Shown: positions 51,930 to 61,192 of the stretch, piece after piece
Position numbering within the stretch: position 1 is the first letter of the stretch
Layout of the letters: every line of letters starts with the position of its first letter
Assembly (NCBI RefSeq): GCF_009649175.1
Contig: NZ_WJPO01000011.1
Coordinates: 34,456 to 98,455, forward strand
From: Rhodovulum strictum
GTDB taxonomy: Bacteria > Pseudomonadota > Alphaproteobacteria > Rhodobacterales > Rhodobacteraceae
Direction: 5' to 3'
Length of the DNA: 64,000 nucleotides
The notes under the pieces: model-generated
What the model saw: only the letters and a program-made list of their open reading frames with translations
What the model was told of the DNA's origin: nothing
The model's database searches: none
Program-made: the position numbers and the translations under genes

Positions 51930-53906
51930 ATGGTCATAGAACTCGGTCACTTCGCCCTCACGCTTGCCTTCGCGATTGCGCTGGTGCAGGCCGTCGTCCC
52001 CCTGATCGGCGCCCACAAGGGCTGGAGCGGCTGGATGGCCATGGCCGAACCCGCCGCCACCGCGCAATTCCTGCTGACCGCGTTCAGCTTCGGCGCGCTG
52101 ACCTATGCCTTCGTGACCTCGGATTTCTCGGTCAGCCTGGTGGTCAGCAACTCGCACACGCTGAAACCGATGCTCTACAAGGTGACGGGCGTCTGGGGCA
52201 ACCACGAGGGCTCGATGCTGCTCTGGGTGCTGATCGTGACCCTGTTCGGCGCGATGGCCGCCTGGTTCGGGGGCGGGCTGCCGCCGGGCCTGCGCGCGCG
52301 CGTCCTGGCGGTGCAATCGGCGATCGCGGCGGCGTTCTTCGCCTTCGTTCTGTTCACCTCGAACCCGTTCACCCGGATGCAGGCGATCCCCTTCGACGGG
52401 CGCGACCTGAACCCGCTGCTTCAGGATCCCGGCCTCGCCTTTCACCCGCCTTTCCTCTATCTCGGCTATGTCGGGCTTTCGATCTGCTTCTCCTTCGCGG
52501 TCGCCGCGCTGATCGAGGGGCGGGTCGATGCCGCCTGGGGGCGCTGGGTGCGGCCCTGGACGCTGGCCGCCTGGGTCTGCCTGACCATCGGCATCGCGCT
52601 GGGCTCGTGGTGGGCCTATTACGAACTTGGCTGGGGCGGCTTCTGGTTCTGGGATCCGGTCGAGAATGCCAGCTTCATGCCCTGGCTCATCTCGGCGGCG
52701 CTGCTGCACTCGGCCATCGTCGTGGAAAAACGCGAGGCGCTGAAAAGCTGGACGATCCTTCTGGCCATCGTGGCTTTCGGCTTCTCGCTGATCGGCGCCT
52801 TCATCACGCGCTCGGGCATCATCACCTCCGTTCACGCATTCGCCTCGGACCCCGAGCGGGGCATGTTCCTTCTGCTGATCCTGGGCGTGTTCATGGGCGG
52901 GGCGCTGACGCTTTACGCCGCACGCGCCAGCGCGATGGAGGCCAAGGGCGTCTTCGGCACCGTCAGCCGGGAATCTGCGCTGGTGTTCAACAACATCCTG
53001 CTCGCGGTCGCGGCCTTCGTGGTGTTCGTCGGCACGATCTGGCCGCTCTTTGCCGAGATGATCCTCGATCGCAAGCTGTCGGTCGGCGCACCCTTCTTCA
53101 ACATGGCCTTCACGCCCTTCATGGTGGCGCTGGCGATCCTGCTGCCGATCGGCGCGATCCTGCCGTGGAAGCGTGGCCGCCTTGGCCGGGCGCTGCGCCC
53201 GCTGCTGCCCGCATTGGCGCTGGCGCTGGCGCTGGGCGCGCTGGCCTGGGCGATGCAGACCGGGCGCAGCGCGCTGGGGCCGGTGGGCATGGCGCTGGGC
53301 ACCTGGCTGGTGACGGGTGCGGGGGTCGATCTGTGGCTCCGGGCAGGGCGCGCGGGATTTGGCGACAGGCTGCGCCGCATCGCGCGGCTGCCGCGCGCCG
53401 ATTGGGGCAAGTCGGTGGCCCATTCCGGGCTTGGCATCACCATGATCGGGGTCGCGGGCGTCATGGCCTGGGAGGTCGAGGATATCCGCGTGGCCCAGAT
53501 CGGCGACCGGTTCGAGATTGGCAGCTACGGCATCACCTTCGAGAATGTCGAGGAGGTGCAGGGCCCGAACTACATCTCGACCATGGCGACGATGGGGGTC
53601 TGGCGCGGCGAAACCCGCATCGCGACGCTGACCCCGGAAAAACGGGTCTATCCCGTCGCCCGCATGCCCACCACCGAAGCCGCGCTCGATCTGGGGGTGT
53701 TCCGCGACATCTACCTTGTCATCGGCGACCCGCAAGAGGGCGGCGGCTGGGCGGTGCGCAGCCATATCAAGCCCTTTGCCAACTGGATCTGGGGCGGCTC
53801 GATCATCATGGGACTGGGCGGTCTTCTCAGCCTCAGCGACCGGCGGGTGCGCGTCGCGGCTGGCGCGCGCAAGGACAGCGGCGCCGCGCCGCTTCCGGCC
53901 GAATAG
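51930..53906 (+). CDS. ccmF: Heme lyase CcmF
   Basis: A 658-residue polytopic inner membrane protein of the System I cytochrome c synthetase. The heme-handling WWD-type signature is GWGGFWFWDPVENASFMPW near 240. GVWGNHEGSMLLWVL near 86 and FHPPFLYLGYVG near 170 are also conserved, each offering histidines for heme. Around 13-15 hydrophobic segments are visible. The C-terminal periplasmic domain (about 530-630) ends before a last helix. ccmH follows after 9 bases. Together they attach heme delivered by CcmE to apocytochrome c. A promoter sits 6 bases before the ATG. Confidence 0.96.
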   Translation: MVIELGHFALTLAFAIALVQAVVPLIGAHKGWSGWMAMAEPAATAQFLLTAFSFGALTYAFVTSDFSVSLVVSNSHTLKPMLYKVTGVWGNHEGSMLLWVLIVTLFGAMAAWFGGGLPPGLRARVLAVQSAIAAAFFAFVLFTSNPFTRMQAIPFDGRDLNPLLQDPGLAFHPPFLYLGYVGLSICFSFAVAALIEGRVDAAWGRWVRPWTLAAWVCLTIGIALGSWWAYYELGWGGFWFWDPVENASFMPWLISAALLHSAIVVEKREALKSWTILLAIVAFGFSLIGAFITRSGIITSVHAFASDPERGMFLLLILGVFMGGALTLYAARASAMEAKGVFGTVSRESALVFNNILLAVAAFVVFVGTIWPLFAEMILDRKLSVGAPFFNMAFTPFMVALAILLPIGAILPWKRGRLGRALRPLLPALALALALGALAWAMQTGRSALGPVGMALGTWLVTGAGVDLWLRAGRAGFGDRLRRIARLPRADWGKSVAHSGLGITMIGVAGVMAWEVEDIRVAQIGDRFEIGSYGITFENVEEVQGPNYISTMATMGVWRGETRIATLTPEKRVYPVARMPTTEAALDLGVFRDIYLVIGDPQEGGGWAVRSHIKPFANWIWGGSIIMGLGGLLSLSDRRVRVAAGARKDSGAAPLPAE

Positions 53907-53915
53907 GGGGTGGCG

Positions 53916-54380
53916 ATGGTGAACCGTCTCCTTCTGGTGCTGTCTCTCGCGCTCGCCCTTGCCTCTCCCGCGAGGGCGCTGGACCCGTCCGAAATCCTCG
54001 CCGATCCCGCACTTGAGGAACGCGCGCGCGCGCTCTCGCAGGGCCTGCGCTGCCTTGTCTGCCGCAACGAAAACATCGACGATTCCAACGCCGAACTTGC
54101 AAAGGATCTGCGCCAACTGGTCCGCGAACGCCTGGTCGCGGGCGATACCGATGCGCAGGTGCTCGACTACGTCGTGGGCCGCTATGGCGAATTCGTCCTG
54201 CTCAAACCGCCCGCCAGCGGCGCCAACCTTCTGCTCTACTTCGCCGGGCCCGGCATGCTGGGCCTCGGGCTGATCGTGGCGGTCTTCTACATCCGCAGCC
54301 GCCGCAGCCGCGAGACAGGCCCGGCCGAACGGCTCAGCGCCGAGGAACAGGCCCGCCTCAAGGAGATCATGGGCGACTGA
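53916..54380 (+). CDS. ccmH: Cytochrome c maturation protein CcmH
   Basis: A 154-residue thiol protein of the heme lyase complex. A signal peptide ends at PARA before LDPSEILADP. The redox motif is LRCLVCRNENIDDSNA near 47. The family helix ends with VVGRYGEFVLLKPP. A C-terminal membrane helix (LLYFAGPGMLGLGLIVAVFYI) follows, then RSRR. It reduces the apocytochrome CxxCH disulfide for CcmF. I chose the ATG at MVNRLLL; a GTG 6 bases upstream is possible. CcmI is not encoded downstream. Confidence 0.95.
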   Translation: MVNRLLLVLSLALALASPARALDPSEILADPALEERARALSQGLRCLVCRNENIDDSNAELAKDLRQLVRERLVAGDTDAQVLDYVVGRYGEFVLLKPPASGANLLLYFAGPGMLGLGLIVAVFYIRSRRSRETGPAERLSAEEQARLKEIMGD

Positions 54381-54388
54381 GCTTGCCC

Positions 54389-54455
54389 GCTGCCTTCTTC
54401 TGGCCGGAAATATCCCGGGGGGAGTCCGCAAGGACGGGGGGCAGCGCCCCCCTTT
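54389..54455. repeat. Intergenic element of a type common in Rhodobacterales, with terminal hairpin
   Basis: The stretch CTTCTTCTGGCCGGAAATAT through CCCGGGGGGAGTCCGCAAGG, ending with the hairpin GGGGGGC-AGC-GCCCCCC and TTT (54436-54455), matches a pattern I remember after many genes in this order. It includes a second small hairpin GTCC-GCAA-GGAC. It lies between convergent ccmH and the TetR gene and may serve as a terminator. Only one copy is in the window. Confidence 0.45.
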
Positions 54456-54467
54456 GCCGGTGCCGCC

Positions 54468-55085
54468 TCAGGCATCGGCCGGGATCAGACCCAGCCCGCG
54501 TAGGTAGATGCCGATGCCGGTTTCCAGCAGATCCTCGGCCGGAAACGGCACGCGCGCCCCGGGCGCGCCGCGGGTGTAAAGCTCGACCACGCCATGGCTC
54601 ATCGCCCAGATATGGGCCGAGACCATCGCCACGGGCGGCCGCTTTGCCTCTGGGATATGACGCGACAGCTCGCGCGCGGCGCGTTCCAGCACCGCGCTGG
54701 CCCGGTTCGCCACGGCGCAGAGATCGGGATCGGCGTTCAGCGACAGGCCGGATTCGAACATCGCCATGTAATGGCCGGGGAATTTACGGGCAAAGGCAAG
54801 ATAGGCCCGGCCCGTTGCCGACAGGCTCGCCAGTGCCGAGGGCTGGCCGGTCTCGTAGGCATGTTCCATGAGATCCGCAAAGATGACGAAGCCCTGGCGC
54901 GCACATTCCGCGATCAGGTCTTCGCGGCCCTCGAAATGGCGATAGACCGCAGCGGGCGTCACCCCGGCCGCGCGCGCGGCCTCGGTCAGGGTGAAGCCCT
55001 GCGGGCTTTTTTCGCGGATCAGTTCCAGCGCGGCCTCGACCAGCGCCTGGCGCAGGTTGCCGTGATGGTAGCCGCGTTTAGACAT
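54468..55085 (-). CDS. TetR-family regulator (WHG-domain type)
   Basis: A 205-residue TetR repressor. The DNA-binding domain is at 8-55: [39 protein letters not shown]. The C-terminal domain includes [16 protein letters not shown], the WHG signature of the TetR_C_33 group. Ligand unknown. Its ATG lies 8 bases inside the end of ppk2, so it is translated with that gene and may report on the operon's metabolic state or an envelope stress. Confidence 0.9.
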   Translation of the reverse strand: MSKRGYHHGNLRQALVEAALELIREKSPQGFTLTEAARAAGVTPAAVYRHFEGREDLIAECARQGFVIFADLMEHAYETGQPSALASLSATGRAYLAFARKFPGHYMAMFESGLSLNADPDLCAVANRASAVLERAARELSRHIPEAKRPPVAMVSAHIWAMSHGVVELYTRGAPGARVPFPAEDLLETGIGIYLRGLGLIPADA

Positions 55086-55950
55086 CCCAGATCTCGGGTC
55101 CGCCGCAGATCCGCGGATCGGGGCTGCCGACCGCGGCTTCGTCCTTGCCCTTGTAATCCACCCGGACCAACACGCGGCGGATCGCCGCCAGCCGCGCGCG
55201 CGACTTGTCGTCGGACCGGATCACCGTCCATGGCGCGGGGCCGGTATGGCTGCGGGCGAACATCTCGCGGATCGCGGCGGTATAGGCGTCCCAGCGTTCC
55301 AGCCCCTCGATGTCGATCCAACTCAGCTTCCATTGCTTCAGCGGATCGCGTTCGCGTTTCAGCATCCGGCGCAGCTGTTCGGCACGGCCCACATTCAGCC
55401 ACAGCTTGACCAGCACGATCCCCTCATCGACCAGCATCTTCTCGAAATCCGGCACCTGGGCAAAGAAATGCTCGCGCTGTTCGGGCGTGCAGAAGCCGAA
55501 GACAGGCTCGATGACCGAGCGGTTGTGCCAGGAGCGGTCGAAGAACACCAGTTCGCCCCCCGCGGGCAGATGCGGGATGTAGCGCTGGAAATACCATTCA
55601 GTCTTTTCCCGGTCCGACGGCGCGGGCAGGGCGACGACGCGGGCATTGCGCGGGTTCAGGTTCTCGCGAAAGCGCTTGATCGTGCCGCCCTTGCCCGAGG
55701 CGTCGCGCCCCTCGAAGACGACAGCGACGCGCTTGCCCGTGGCTTTGATGTCGGCCAGCATCTTGACCAGTTCGACCTGAAGGGTCTGAAGCTCGGCCAG
55801 GTATCCGGCCTCGTCCATCCGCTTGCGATAGGGATAGCTCTCGGACAGGATGTCGTTCTTGTCGGCGGTCTCTATGGCCTTGCGGATCTCGGCCGGGGCC
55901 GTGTCGCGGTAGAACTTGCTGATCGCGCCGTCGAATGGCAGATCCTTCAT
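55078..55950 (-). CDS. ppk2: Polyphosphate kinase 2
   Basis: A 290-residue PPK2 that transfers phosphate between polyphosphate and nucleotides. The Walker A is [18 protein letters not shown] near 78, Walker B-like [15 protein letters not shown] near 135, with [10 protein letters not shown] before it. The single-domain size fits short-chain PPK2 types that phosphorylate NDP or NMP. Most family members read DRSWYNR; the His in DRSWHNR is unusual. CAAGGGAGG precedes the ATG. It overlaps the TetR gene downstream. Confidence 0.94.
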   Translation of the reverse strand: MKDLPFDGAISKFYRDTAPAEIRKAIETADKNDILSESYPYRKRMDEAGYLAELQTLQVELVKMLADIKATGKRVAVVFEGRDASGKGGTIKRFRENLNPRNARVVALPAPSDREKTEWYFQRYIPHLPAGGELVFFDRSWHNRSVIEPVFGFCTPEQREHFFAQVPDFEKMLVDEGIVLVKLWLNVGRAEQLRRMLKRERDPLKQWKLSWIDIEGLERWDAYTAAIREMFARSHTGPAPWTVIRSDDKSRARLAAIRRVLVRVDYKGKDEAAVGSPDPRICGGPEIWDV

Positions 55951-55985
55951 GCGCGCCTCCCTTGCCGTTTCGGCCAGTATGGCGA

Positions 55986-56945
55986 TCAGGCGCGCGGGCG
56001 CAATCCGGCGCGGGCTGCGGCGCGGTCGATGGCGGCCAGCGTCGCGGCGGGGGCGGCGTGGTGCGGCATGTGGCCGATGCCGGGCAATTCGGTCAGCCGC
56101 CCGGTCCGCAACCGCGGCGCCAGCACGCGGGAATGGTAGTCGATCGACACGGCATTGTCGGCGGTGCCATGCAGGATCTCGACCGGCGCGCGCAGGCCCG
56201 GATAGCGCTCGTTCATCGCCTCAAGCTGCGGTTTCAGGATATCGACCTGGCGTGCGCTGGTGCGCAGCGTCTCGGGGCGCAGGGCAAGCTCGATCCCCAC
56301 CTGGTCCAGATAGCCCGCGGGCGGGCGCTGCGGGGCAAAGAACCGCGCGGCCGCCCGTTCGGCGCGTGCGCGGGTGGCCAGCGCCGAAACCACCGCGCTG
56401 CCCAGCCCGCTGGAGGCCACCGTGTAGAAGCGCGGCAACTCGCCCGGCCAGGGCATCGTCACCCCGGCCAGCGTCACCACGCCCGCGGCGCGGTCCGGGT
56501 GGTTCAGCGCCCAGGCCATCGCCACGGCGGCGCCATAGGAATGGCCGACGATCACGGCCCGGCGGATGCCCAGCATCGCGGCGGCGGCGTCAAGCTGGGC
56601 GGCCTGTTCGGCCGGGGTCTCGCCGCGATTGTTCAGCGTCTGGGAATGGCCAAGGCCCGGCCTGTCAAAGGCAACGACACGGTAGCGCCGCGCCAGTTGG
56701 CCGCTCAGCGAAAAGGTGAAGTCGCGCAGATTGGCCGAGGCGCCATGGATCAGGATCACCGCCGGTCCGCGCCCCTCGTCATGGGCATGCACGATCCGCC
56801 CGCGCACCCGCATCAATTGCCCGATGGGCGGGTAAAGCTGCGCCGCCCGGTCCGCTGTCTCGGGCCGGTCCTGTGCCGCGGGGCTGGCACAGGCCCCCAG
56901 CATCGCGGCGGCCATCAGGCCGGTAAAGGTACGTCTGGTCTGCAT
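55986..56945 (-). CDS. Alpha/beta hydrolase, probable Tat-exported lipoprotein
   Basis: A 319-residue hydrolase. The N-terminus [19 protein letters not shown] combines a twin-arginine motif (RR at 4-5 with F at 7) with a lipobox (LGA-C19). The fold shows [14 protein letters not shown], the nucleophile elbow [11 protein letters not shown], the acid in [10 protein letters not shown] and the His in GIGHMPHHA: a complete triad. It resembles haloperoxidase/lipase-type hydrolases. Substrate unknown. The gene just upstream encodes a cytoplasmic paralog with the same closing motif. Alternative start 27 bases upstream is less likely because it hides the RR motif. Confidence 0.85.
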   Translation of the reverse strand: MQTRRTFTGLMAAAMLGACASPAAQDRPETADRAAQLYPPIGQLMRVRGRIVHAHDEGRGPAVILIHGASANLRDFTFSLSGQLARRYRVVAFDRPGLGHSQTLNNRGETPAEQAAQLDAAAAMLGIRRAVIVGHSYGAAVAMAWALNHPDRAAGVVTLAGVTMPWPGELPRFYTVASSGLGSAVVSALATRARAERAAARFFAPQRPPAGYLDQVGIELALRPETLRTSARQVDILKPQLEAMNERYPGLRAPVEILHGTADNAVSIDYHSRVLAPRLRTGRLTELPGIGHMPHHAAPAATLAAIDRAAARAGLRPRA

Positions 56946-57001
56946 CGCGGCGGGCTCCCTCAAGCGGGACATAGCGGCCGGGGCAGGCGGGTCCAGCGGG
57001 A

Positions 57002-57874
57002 TCAGTCGCCTGCGCGCAGCCCCGCACGCCGGGCGGCGCGATGGATCGCGGCTACGGCGGCTTCGGGGCGGGCATGGTGGGGCATGTGGCCCACGCCATG
57101 CAGCTCGATCAGGTTGGCACTGGGCACCCGGGCCGCCAGCGGCCGGGAATGGACCTCGATCGGCACGATCCTGTCGGCGTCGCCGTGCAGGATCTCGATC
57201 GGCATCTTCAGTTCGTCGTAACGCGCCGCCATCGCCCGGATATGCGGCTTCAGCCCGTTCACCTGCCGGGTGTTGGCGCGCAGGCTGTCGGGGCGCATCG
57301 ACAGTTCGATGGCGATATGCTCGGCATAGCCCTCGGGCACCGGGTCGGGATCGAAGATCCGCTCGATGGTCTGATGCGCAAGCGCCCGCGGCGCAAAGGC
57401 CGAGACCAGCGGGATCACCACCGCCGCCCCGAAGGGCGAGGAGGCCAGCGCATACCACGGCCCCAGCCCGCCCGGCCAAGGCATCGCGGCGCCCGCCAGC
57501 GACACCACGGCCGCCGCGCGGTCGGGATGGTCCAGCGCCCATGCCAGCGCCACCGTCCCGCCAAAGGAATGGCCGACCAGCAGCGCCGGGCCAAGTCCCA
57601 TCCGTGCCGCCGCCCGTTCCAGGATTTCGGCCTGTTCGAAGGGGCTTTCGCCATCGGGATGCAGCGGATCGGTATGGCCCAGCCCTGGCCGGTCAAAGGA
57701 GGTGACGCGGAAATCGGGGGTCAGCCGCCCCATCAGGTCGAAGCAGAAGTCTCGCGTATTCCCGCCCGCCCCGTGCAGCAGGATCACGTCCGGGCCTGCG
57801 CCCTCCTGATGGGCGTGGACGCGGGTGCCGTCGATGTCCAGAACCTCGCCCGTGGGCATATAGCGGTCATGCAT
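57002..57874 (-). CDS. Alpha/beta hydrolase, cytoplasmic paralog of the neighbour
   Basis: A 290-residue hydrolase with the sequence VILLHGAGGNTRDFCF, elbow VGHSFGGTVALAWAL, acid LHGDADRIVP and His GVGHMPHHARPEA. Shared stretches with the next gene ([19 protein letters not shown] against [18 protein letters not shown]) show recent or well-preserved tandem duplication. It lacks a signal peptide. It begins 2 bases after the metA stop, so it belongs to that transcript. Substrate unknown. Confidence 0.87.
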   Translation of the reverse strand: MHDRYMPTGEVLDIDGTRVHAHQEGAGPDVILLHGAGGNTRDFCFDLMGRLTPDFRVTSFDRPGLGHTDPLHPDGESPFEQAEILERAAARMGLGPALLVGHSFGGTVALAWALDHPDRAAAVVSLAGAAMPWPGGLGPWYALASSPFGAAVVIPLVSAFAPRALAHQTIERIFDPDPVPEGYAEHIAIELSMRPDSLRANTRQVNGLKPHIRAMAARYDELKMPIEILHGDADRIVPIEVHSRPLAARVPSANLIELHGVGHMPHHARPEAAVAAIHRAARRAGLRAGD

Positions 57875-57876
57875 TC

Positions 57877-58803
57877 TCAGGCGGTTCCGATCCGGTCGAT
57901 GTCATAGGGCGTGGTCTGGTAGATCTGGTTGATCCAGTTGCCGTAAAGCAGATGCGCATGGCTGCGCCAGCGGTTCTGCGGCGCCTTTGCCGGATCGTTG
58001 CCGGGATAGTAGTTGATCGGCACGTTGATCGGCGTGCCATTCGCCACGTCGCGGTCGTATTCCTGTTTCAGCGTGTCGCTGTCATATTCGAAATGGTTGA
58101 AGATATAGAGCGCGCGATGCGCCCGGTCCTCGATCAGGCAGGGCCCCACCTCGTCGCTGCCCAGAAGCGTCACCAGCCCCGGCACCGCGTCGATCTCGGG
58201 CTGGCGCATCTCGGTCCAGCGGCTGACCGGGATCACGCAATCGTCGGAAAATCCGCGCAGATAGGGCGAGGCGGGCACGAGGTTGCGGTGCCGGAAGCAG
58301 CCGAACGCCTTGTGGTCCAGCATGTGTTTCTTCACGCCATGGAAATGATAGATCATCGCCATGCCGCCCCAGCACACGCCAAAGGTGGAATGGACATGGC
58401 TTTGTGTCCAGTCCATTACACGGACAAGCTCATCCCAATAGGTGACCTCGGTGAAGGGCAGATGCTCTATCGGGGCGCCGGTGATGATGAAGCCGTCGAA
58501 CTTCTCGCCGGTCGCGGCAACCTCGGCAAAAGGGCGGTAGAACGCCTCCATATGCTCGGCGGCGGTGTTCTTGGTCTGATGCTCGGTCATCCGGATCAGG
58601 CAAAGTTCGATCTGTAGCGGCGTGGCGCCGATCAGCCGGGCGAATTGCGTCTCGGTCTGGATCTTCTTGGGCATCAGGTTCAGAAGCCCGATCCTGAGCG
58701 GGCGGATATCCTGACGCGCCGCCGCCTCCTCGCCCATCACCATCACGCCCTCGCGCGTCAGCACGTCGAAGGCGGGCAGCGAGGTGGGGATCTTGATCGG
58801 CAT
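57877..58803 (-). CDS. metA: Homoserine O-acyltransferase MetA, probably acetyl-CoA specific
   Basis: A 308-residue MetA-type acyltransferase, first committed step of methionine synthesis. The nucleophile is Cys144 in [10 protein letters not shown]; His237 and Glu239 lie in IFNHFEYD. In the acyl-donor selecting segment [10 protein letters not shown] the residue corresponding to E. coli Gly111 is Glu113; published work on MetA proteins associates Glu there with acetyl-CoA and Gly with succinyl-CoA, so homoserine acetyltransferase is likely. It is followed by two hydrolase genes after 2 bases. GGAAAGG precedes the ATG. Confidence 0.95.
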   Translation of the reverse strand: MPIKIPTSLPAFDVLTREGVMVMGEEAAARQDIRPLRIGLLNLMPKKIQTETQFARLIGATPLQIELCLIRMTEHQTKNTAAEHMEAFYRPFAEVAATGEKFDGFIITGAPIEHLPFTEVTYWDELVRVMDWTQSHVHSTFGVCWGGMAMIYHFHGVKKHMLDHKAFGCFRHRNLVPASPYLRGFSDDCVIPVSRWTEMRQPEIDAVPGLVTLLGSDEVGPCLIEDRAHRALYIFNHFEYDSDTLKQEYDRDVANGTPINVPINYYPGNDPAKAPQNRWRSHAHLLYGNWINQIYQTTPYDIDRIGTA

Positions 58804-58850
58804 CGGGCGGGCCTTTCCGGAAGACGCGGAGACGAGAGATAGGCGGCTTC

Positions 58851-59711
58851 TCAGCGGGCCTCAAGGGCGCGGGCGACCAGCTCGACAAAGTCCGCGGGGC
58901 TGGTGACCTTTGCCACCTCCTCGGCGGTGACCTTGACCCCCCAGTTGCGCGCCATCGCCGCGTAACGTGGCTGGCGGTGGGCCAGCGCGCGGGCATAGGT
59001 CCAGCGCACGAAGGCGTCGGGATCGACCTCGGGCTCGGTCAGGCCGGTTTCGTCCAGATAGGCTGCCCAGGCCGCATGCAGGAAATCGGGCTGGTAATAC
59101 ATGGGCTTGGGCGCGCGGTCGAAGCGGACAACCAGATCGGCAGTATGCGCGTCGGAGCCCTCGATCCAGACCAGCAGCAGGTTGCGCGCAAGCGTCGTCA
59201 GCACCTCGTCCTCGGGGTTCTCGGGGTCCACCACCTCGCAGACCGACCCGCCCGAGTCGCAGACGAAGTTGCCGTAGCCGTAAAGCTCCTCGGCCCGTTC
59301 GATGAAGCGCGGGGTGTCCATCAGGGCGCTGATCTCGGCGGCGCGGTGCTGTTCCTGACGGCGCATGTATTCGGCAAAGCTGAGCCCGCCCTTTTCCGCC
59401 GCGCCGGGCTTGCCCAGATAGGTCGAAAGCGGTGCCAGATTGTCGAAGGTGATGTTCGAGGCGATGAAGACGCTGTCGGTCAGCAGCAATTCGCGCAGCA
59501 GCGGCACCTTCATCGCCTCGCGCTTGAAATTGTCGGCGATCAGCTCGCCCATGTAGCGGGTGCCGATGCGGTAATCGACCGAGTAGTGGAACCAGCCGCC
59601 CCGCGCGCGCAGCATGTTCGAGACATGGGTCTTGCCCAGCCCCGACATCCCGAACAGAAGCACCCGCTTGCGGGGCGCCGAACGCCACTCTGCCGCCGAC
59701 TCGTAGATCAT
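58851..59711 (-). CDS. P-loop ATPase of unknown function
   Basis: A 286-residue soluble protein with a Walker A at [19 protein letters not shown] near 20. A conserved-looking segment is [23 protein letters not shown]. Later [33 protein letters not shown] suggests a nucleoside-kinase-like core, quoted here only as [16 protein letters not shown] recall unnamed homologs in other Rhodobacterales beside metA. AAGGG precedes the chosen ATG; nine further codons upstream are possible. It leads a six-gene run with metA, two hydrolases, ppk2 and a TetR gene. Confidence 0.75.
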   Translation of the reverse strand: MIYESAAEWRSAPRKRVLLFGMSGLGKTHVSNMLRARGGWFHYSVDYRIGTRYMGELIADNFKREAMKVPLLRELLLTDSVFIASNITFDNLAPLSTYLGKPGAAEKGGLSFAEYMRRQEQHRAAEISALMDTPRFIERAEELYGYGNFVCDSGGSVCEVVDPENPEDEVLTTLARNLLLVWIEGSDAHTADLVVRFDRAPKPMYYQPDFLHAAWAAYLDETGLTEPEVDPDAFVRWTYARALAHRQPRYAAMARNWGVKVTAEEVAKVTSPADFVELVARALEAR

Positions 59712-59767
59712 GCCTTGCCGCCCTTGCCGAACGGGCATCTGGTAGCGGGCGGGCAGGGGGCGGTCAA

Positions 59768-59795
59768 ACGAAACCGCCCGGGCGTGCCGGGCGGT
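59768..59795 (-). terminator. Intrinsic terminator of the FadL-type gene
   Basis: On the minus strand ACCGCCCG, a loop and CGGGCGGT are followed by TTCGTTT. It lies 12 bases beyond the porin stop codon. Confidence 0.75.
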
Positions 59796-59807
59796 CGCAG
59801 GCCGGCC

Positions 59808-60908
59808 TCAGAAGGAATAACCGACGCGCAGCCCGAAGCCCCAGCCGGAATTGCCGCGGAAGTCGCCATCCAGCCCGCGGGTCGTCGCATTGCCGATATC
59901 GACGTAACGCACGCCGCCGGTGATCTTGGCGCTGCCGGCCGTGTAGGTCGCGGCAAGACCGACCGAGGTGAACCCGTCGGTGGGGCCCAGGTTTCCGGTC
60001 CGGTCGCCCTTGGTCTCCTCGTATCCCAGCAGCACCGCGCCGGACCAGGTGTCGCTGAACTTGCGGCCAAGACCCAGATTGTAGGTGATGACGTCGTGGG
60101 TGTAGAACACCAGCGCGTTTCCGTAGACGTTCCGGTATTCATCGGGGTCGATCGTGAACTCGGTCCAGTTCACCCAGCGGATCGAGCCGAACAGCAGCGT
60201 GTCGGCGGCAATTCCGGTCTGGAATTCCAGGTTGATCGATTCCGGGATCTCGGTCTTGAAGGTGCTGGTCACGGGCAGTCCGCCGGTAAGGTGGCTGCTC
60301 TCGGTGGCATCGAAATTGTGCGTGATCGCGGAATTGTAGGTCAATGCCACCCGCGCCGCGATTTCCGGCCGCTCCCAGGCGATCCCCAGAACATAGCCGA
60401 AATCGGTCTCGGACGAGGTGTCCAGCGTGTAGGGGTTCGGGAAAAGCACGAAGGGCAGGTTTGCCTGCCCCGAGGTCTTCATCGCGCGAAGACCACCGAT
60501 AAGGCTGACATTGTTGTCGAAACGGTACCGCGCCAGGGCGGTTATGGCGGTCGAGTCAAGCTCGGCAGTGGTGCCCTCGATCGGATAGCCCGTTCCGACA
60601 GGATAGTCGACAGCCGCGCCGATGGGCTGATCGAGGATCAGCGCAAGATCGAGCGCTGGGCTCAGCGCCTGCTTGAAGCCCAGCGAAAAGGTGTTGTAGC
60701 CCGGCGCCATGTCGCCCGAAGCAATGGTGGGGCCCAGAAGCGCGCTCGTCCCGGAAACCTTTCCGTCGAACCTGCCGAAACTCAGCTCCGCATAGGTTCC
60801 CTGCTCGAACAGGATGCCGACCGACTGGGTCGAGCGTTCGACGCCTCCGGCATGGGCAGTGCCGATCCCCATTGCGGTCAGGACGAACCCTGTCACCACC
60901 TGCTTCAT
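59808..60908 (-). CDS. OmpP1/FadL-family outer membrane transporter
   Basis: A 366-residue outer membrane beta barrel for hydrophobic compounds. A signal peptide ends GTAHA before GGVERSTQSVGILFEQG, which is the FadL-type N-terminus (the hatch region). Alternating amphipathic strands follow (FSLGFKQALSPALDLALIL, YNLGLGRKFSDTWSGAVLL). The last residue is Phe (GYSF), as required for barrel insertion. GGGGGAGAAG precedes the ATG. It has its own terminator. Substrate could be fatty acids or aromatic hydrocarbons. Confidence 0.92.
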   Translation of the reverse strand: MKQVVTGFVLTAMGIGTAHAGGVERSTQSVGILFEQGTYAELSFGRFDGKVSGTSALLGPTIASGDMAPGYNTFSLGFKQALSPALDLALILDQPIGAAVDYPVGTGYPIEGTTAELDSTAITALARYRFDNNVSLIGGLRAMKTSGQANLPFVLFPNPYTLDTSSETDFGYVLGIAWERPEIAARVALTYNSAITHNFDATESSHLTGGLPVTSTFKTEIPESINLEFQTGIAADTLLFGSIRWVNWTEFTIDPDEYRNVYGNALVFYTHDVITYNLGLGRKFSDTWSGAVLLGYEETKGDRTGNLGPTDGFTSVGLAATYTAGSAKITGGVRYVDIGNATTRGLDGDFRGNSGWGFGLRVGYSF

Positions 60909-61192
60909 GTCTTCTCCCCCTGACCAAGCCTTTTACCGGTCACGCTAGAGCGCGCGCCCGCGGCCGGTCAATCGGGTTCACCATGGCGTGCCAGTCTGGC
61001 GCAGATTTATCGTCTGGCGTGTCACCCGTGCCGCAGTTCAGAACCTTGGGTGGCAAAATGTGCCTTGGGGGTCATTGTGGGCCGGGGCCGCCGGGCGGCG
61101 GCGTCCTGCGCTTTCGCCCGGCCCGTTGCCATCGCGGCCATTGCATCGGCGGGCCCGAGCCGCGATATCTGGCGGGCAGTCGGGGAAACGCC
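60909..61192. other. Divergent intergenic region between porin and exoD
   Basis: 284 bases with no convincing gene. TTGACC occurs on the porin side but lacks a good -10 at proper distance. GGGGAAACG before 61193 is the exoD ribosome site. No operator-like palindrome stood out. Confidence 0.4.

Noticed and set aside
51864..54431. A minus-strand open frame of about 855 codons across ccmF-ccmH
   Set aside because: Antisense to two well-identified genes and dominated by Gln, Arg, His and Asp.
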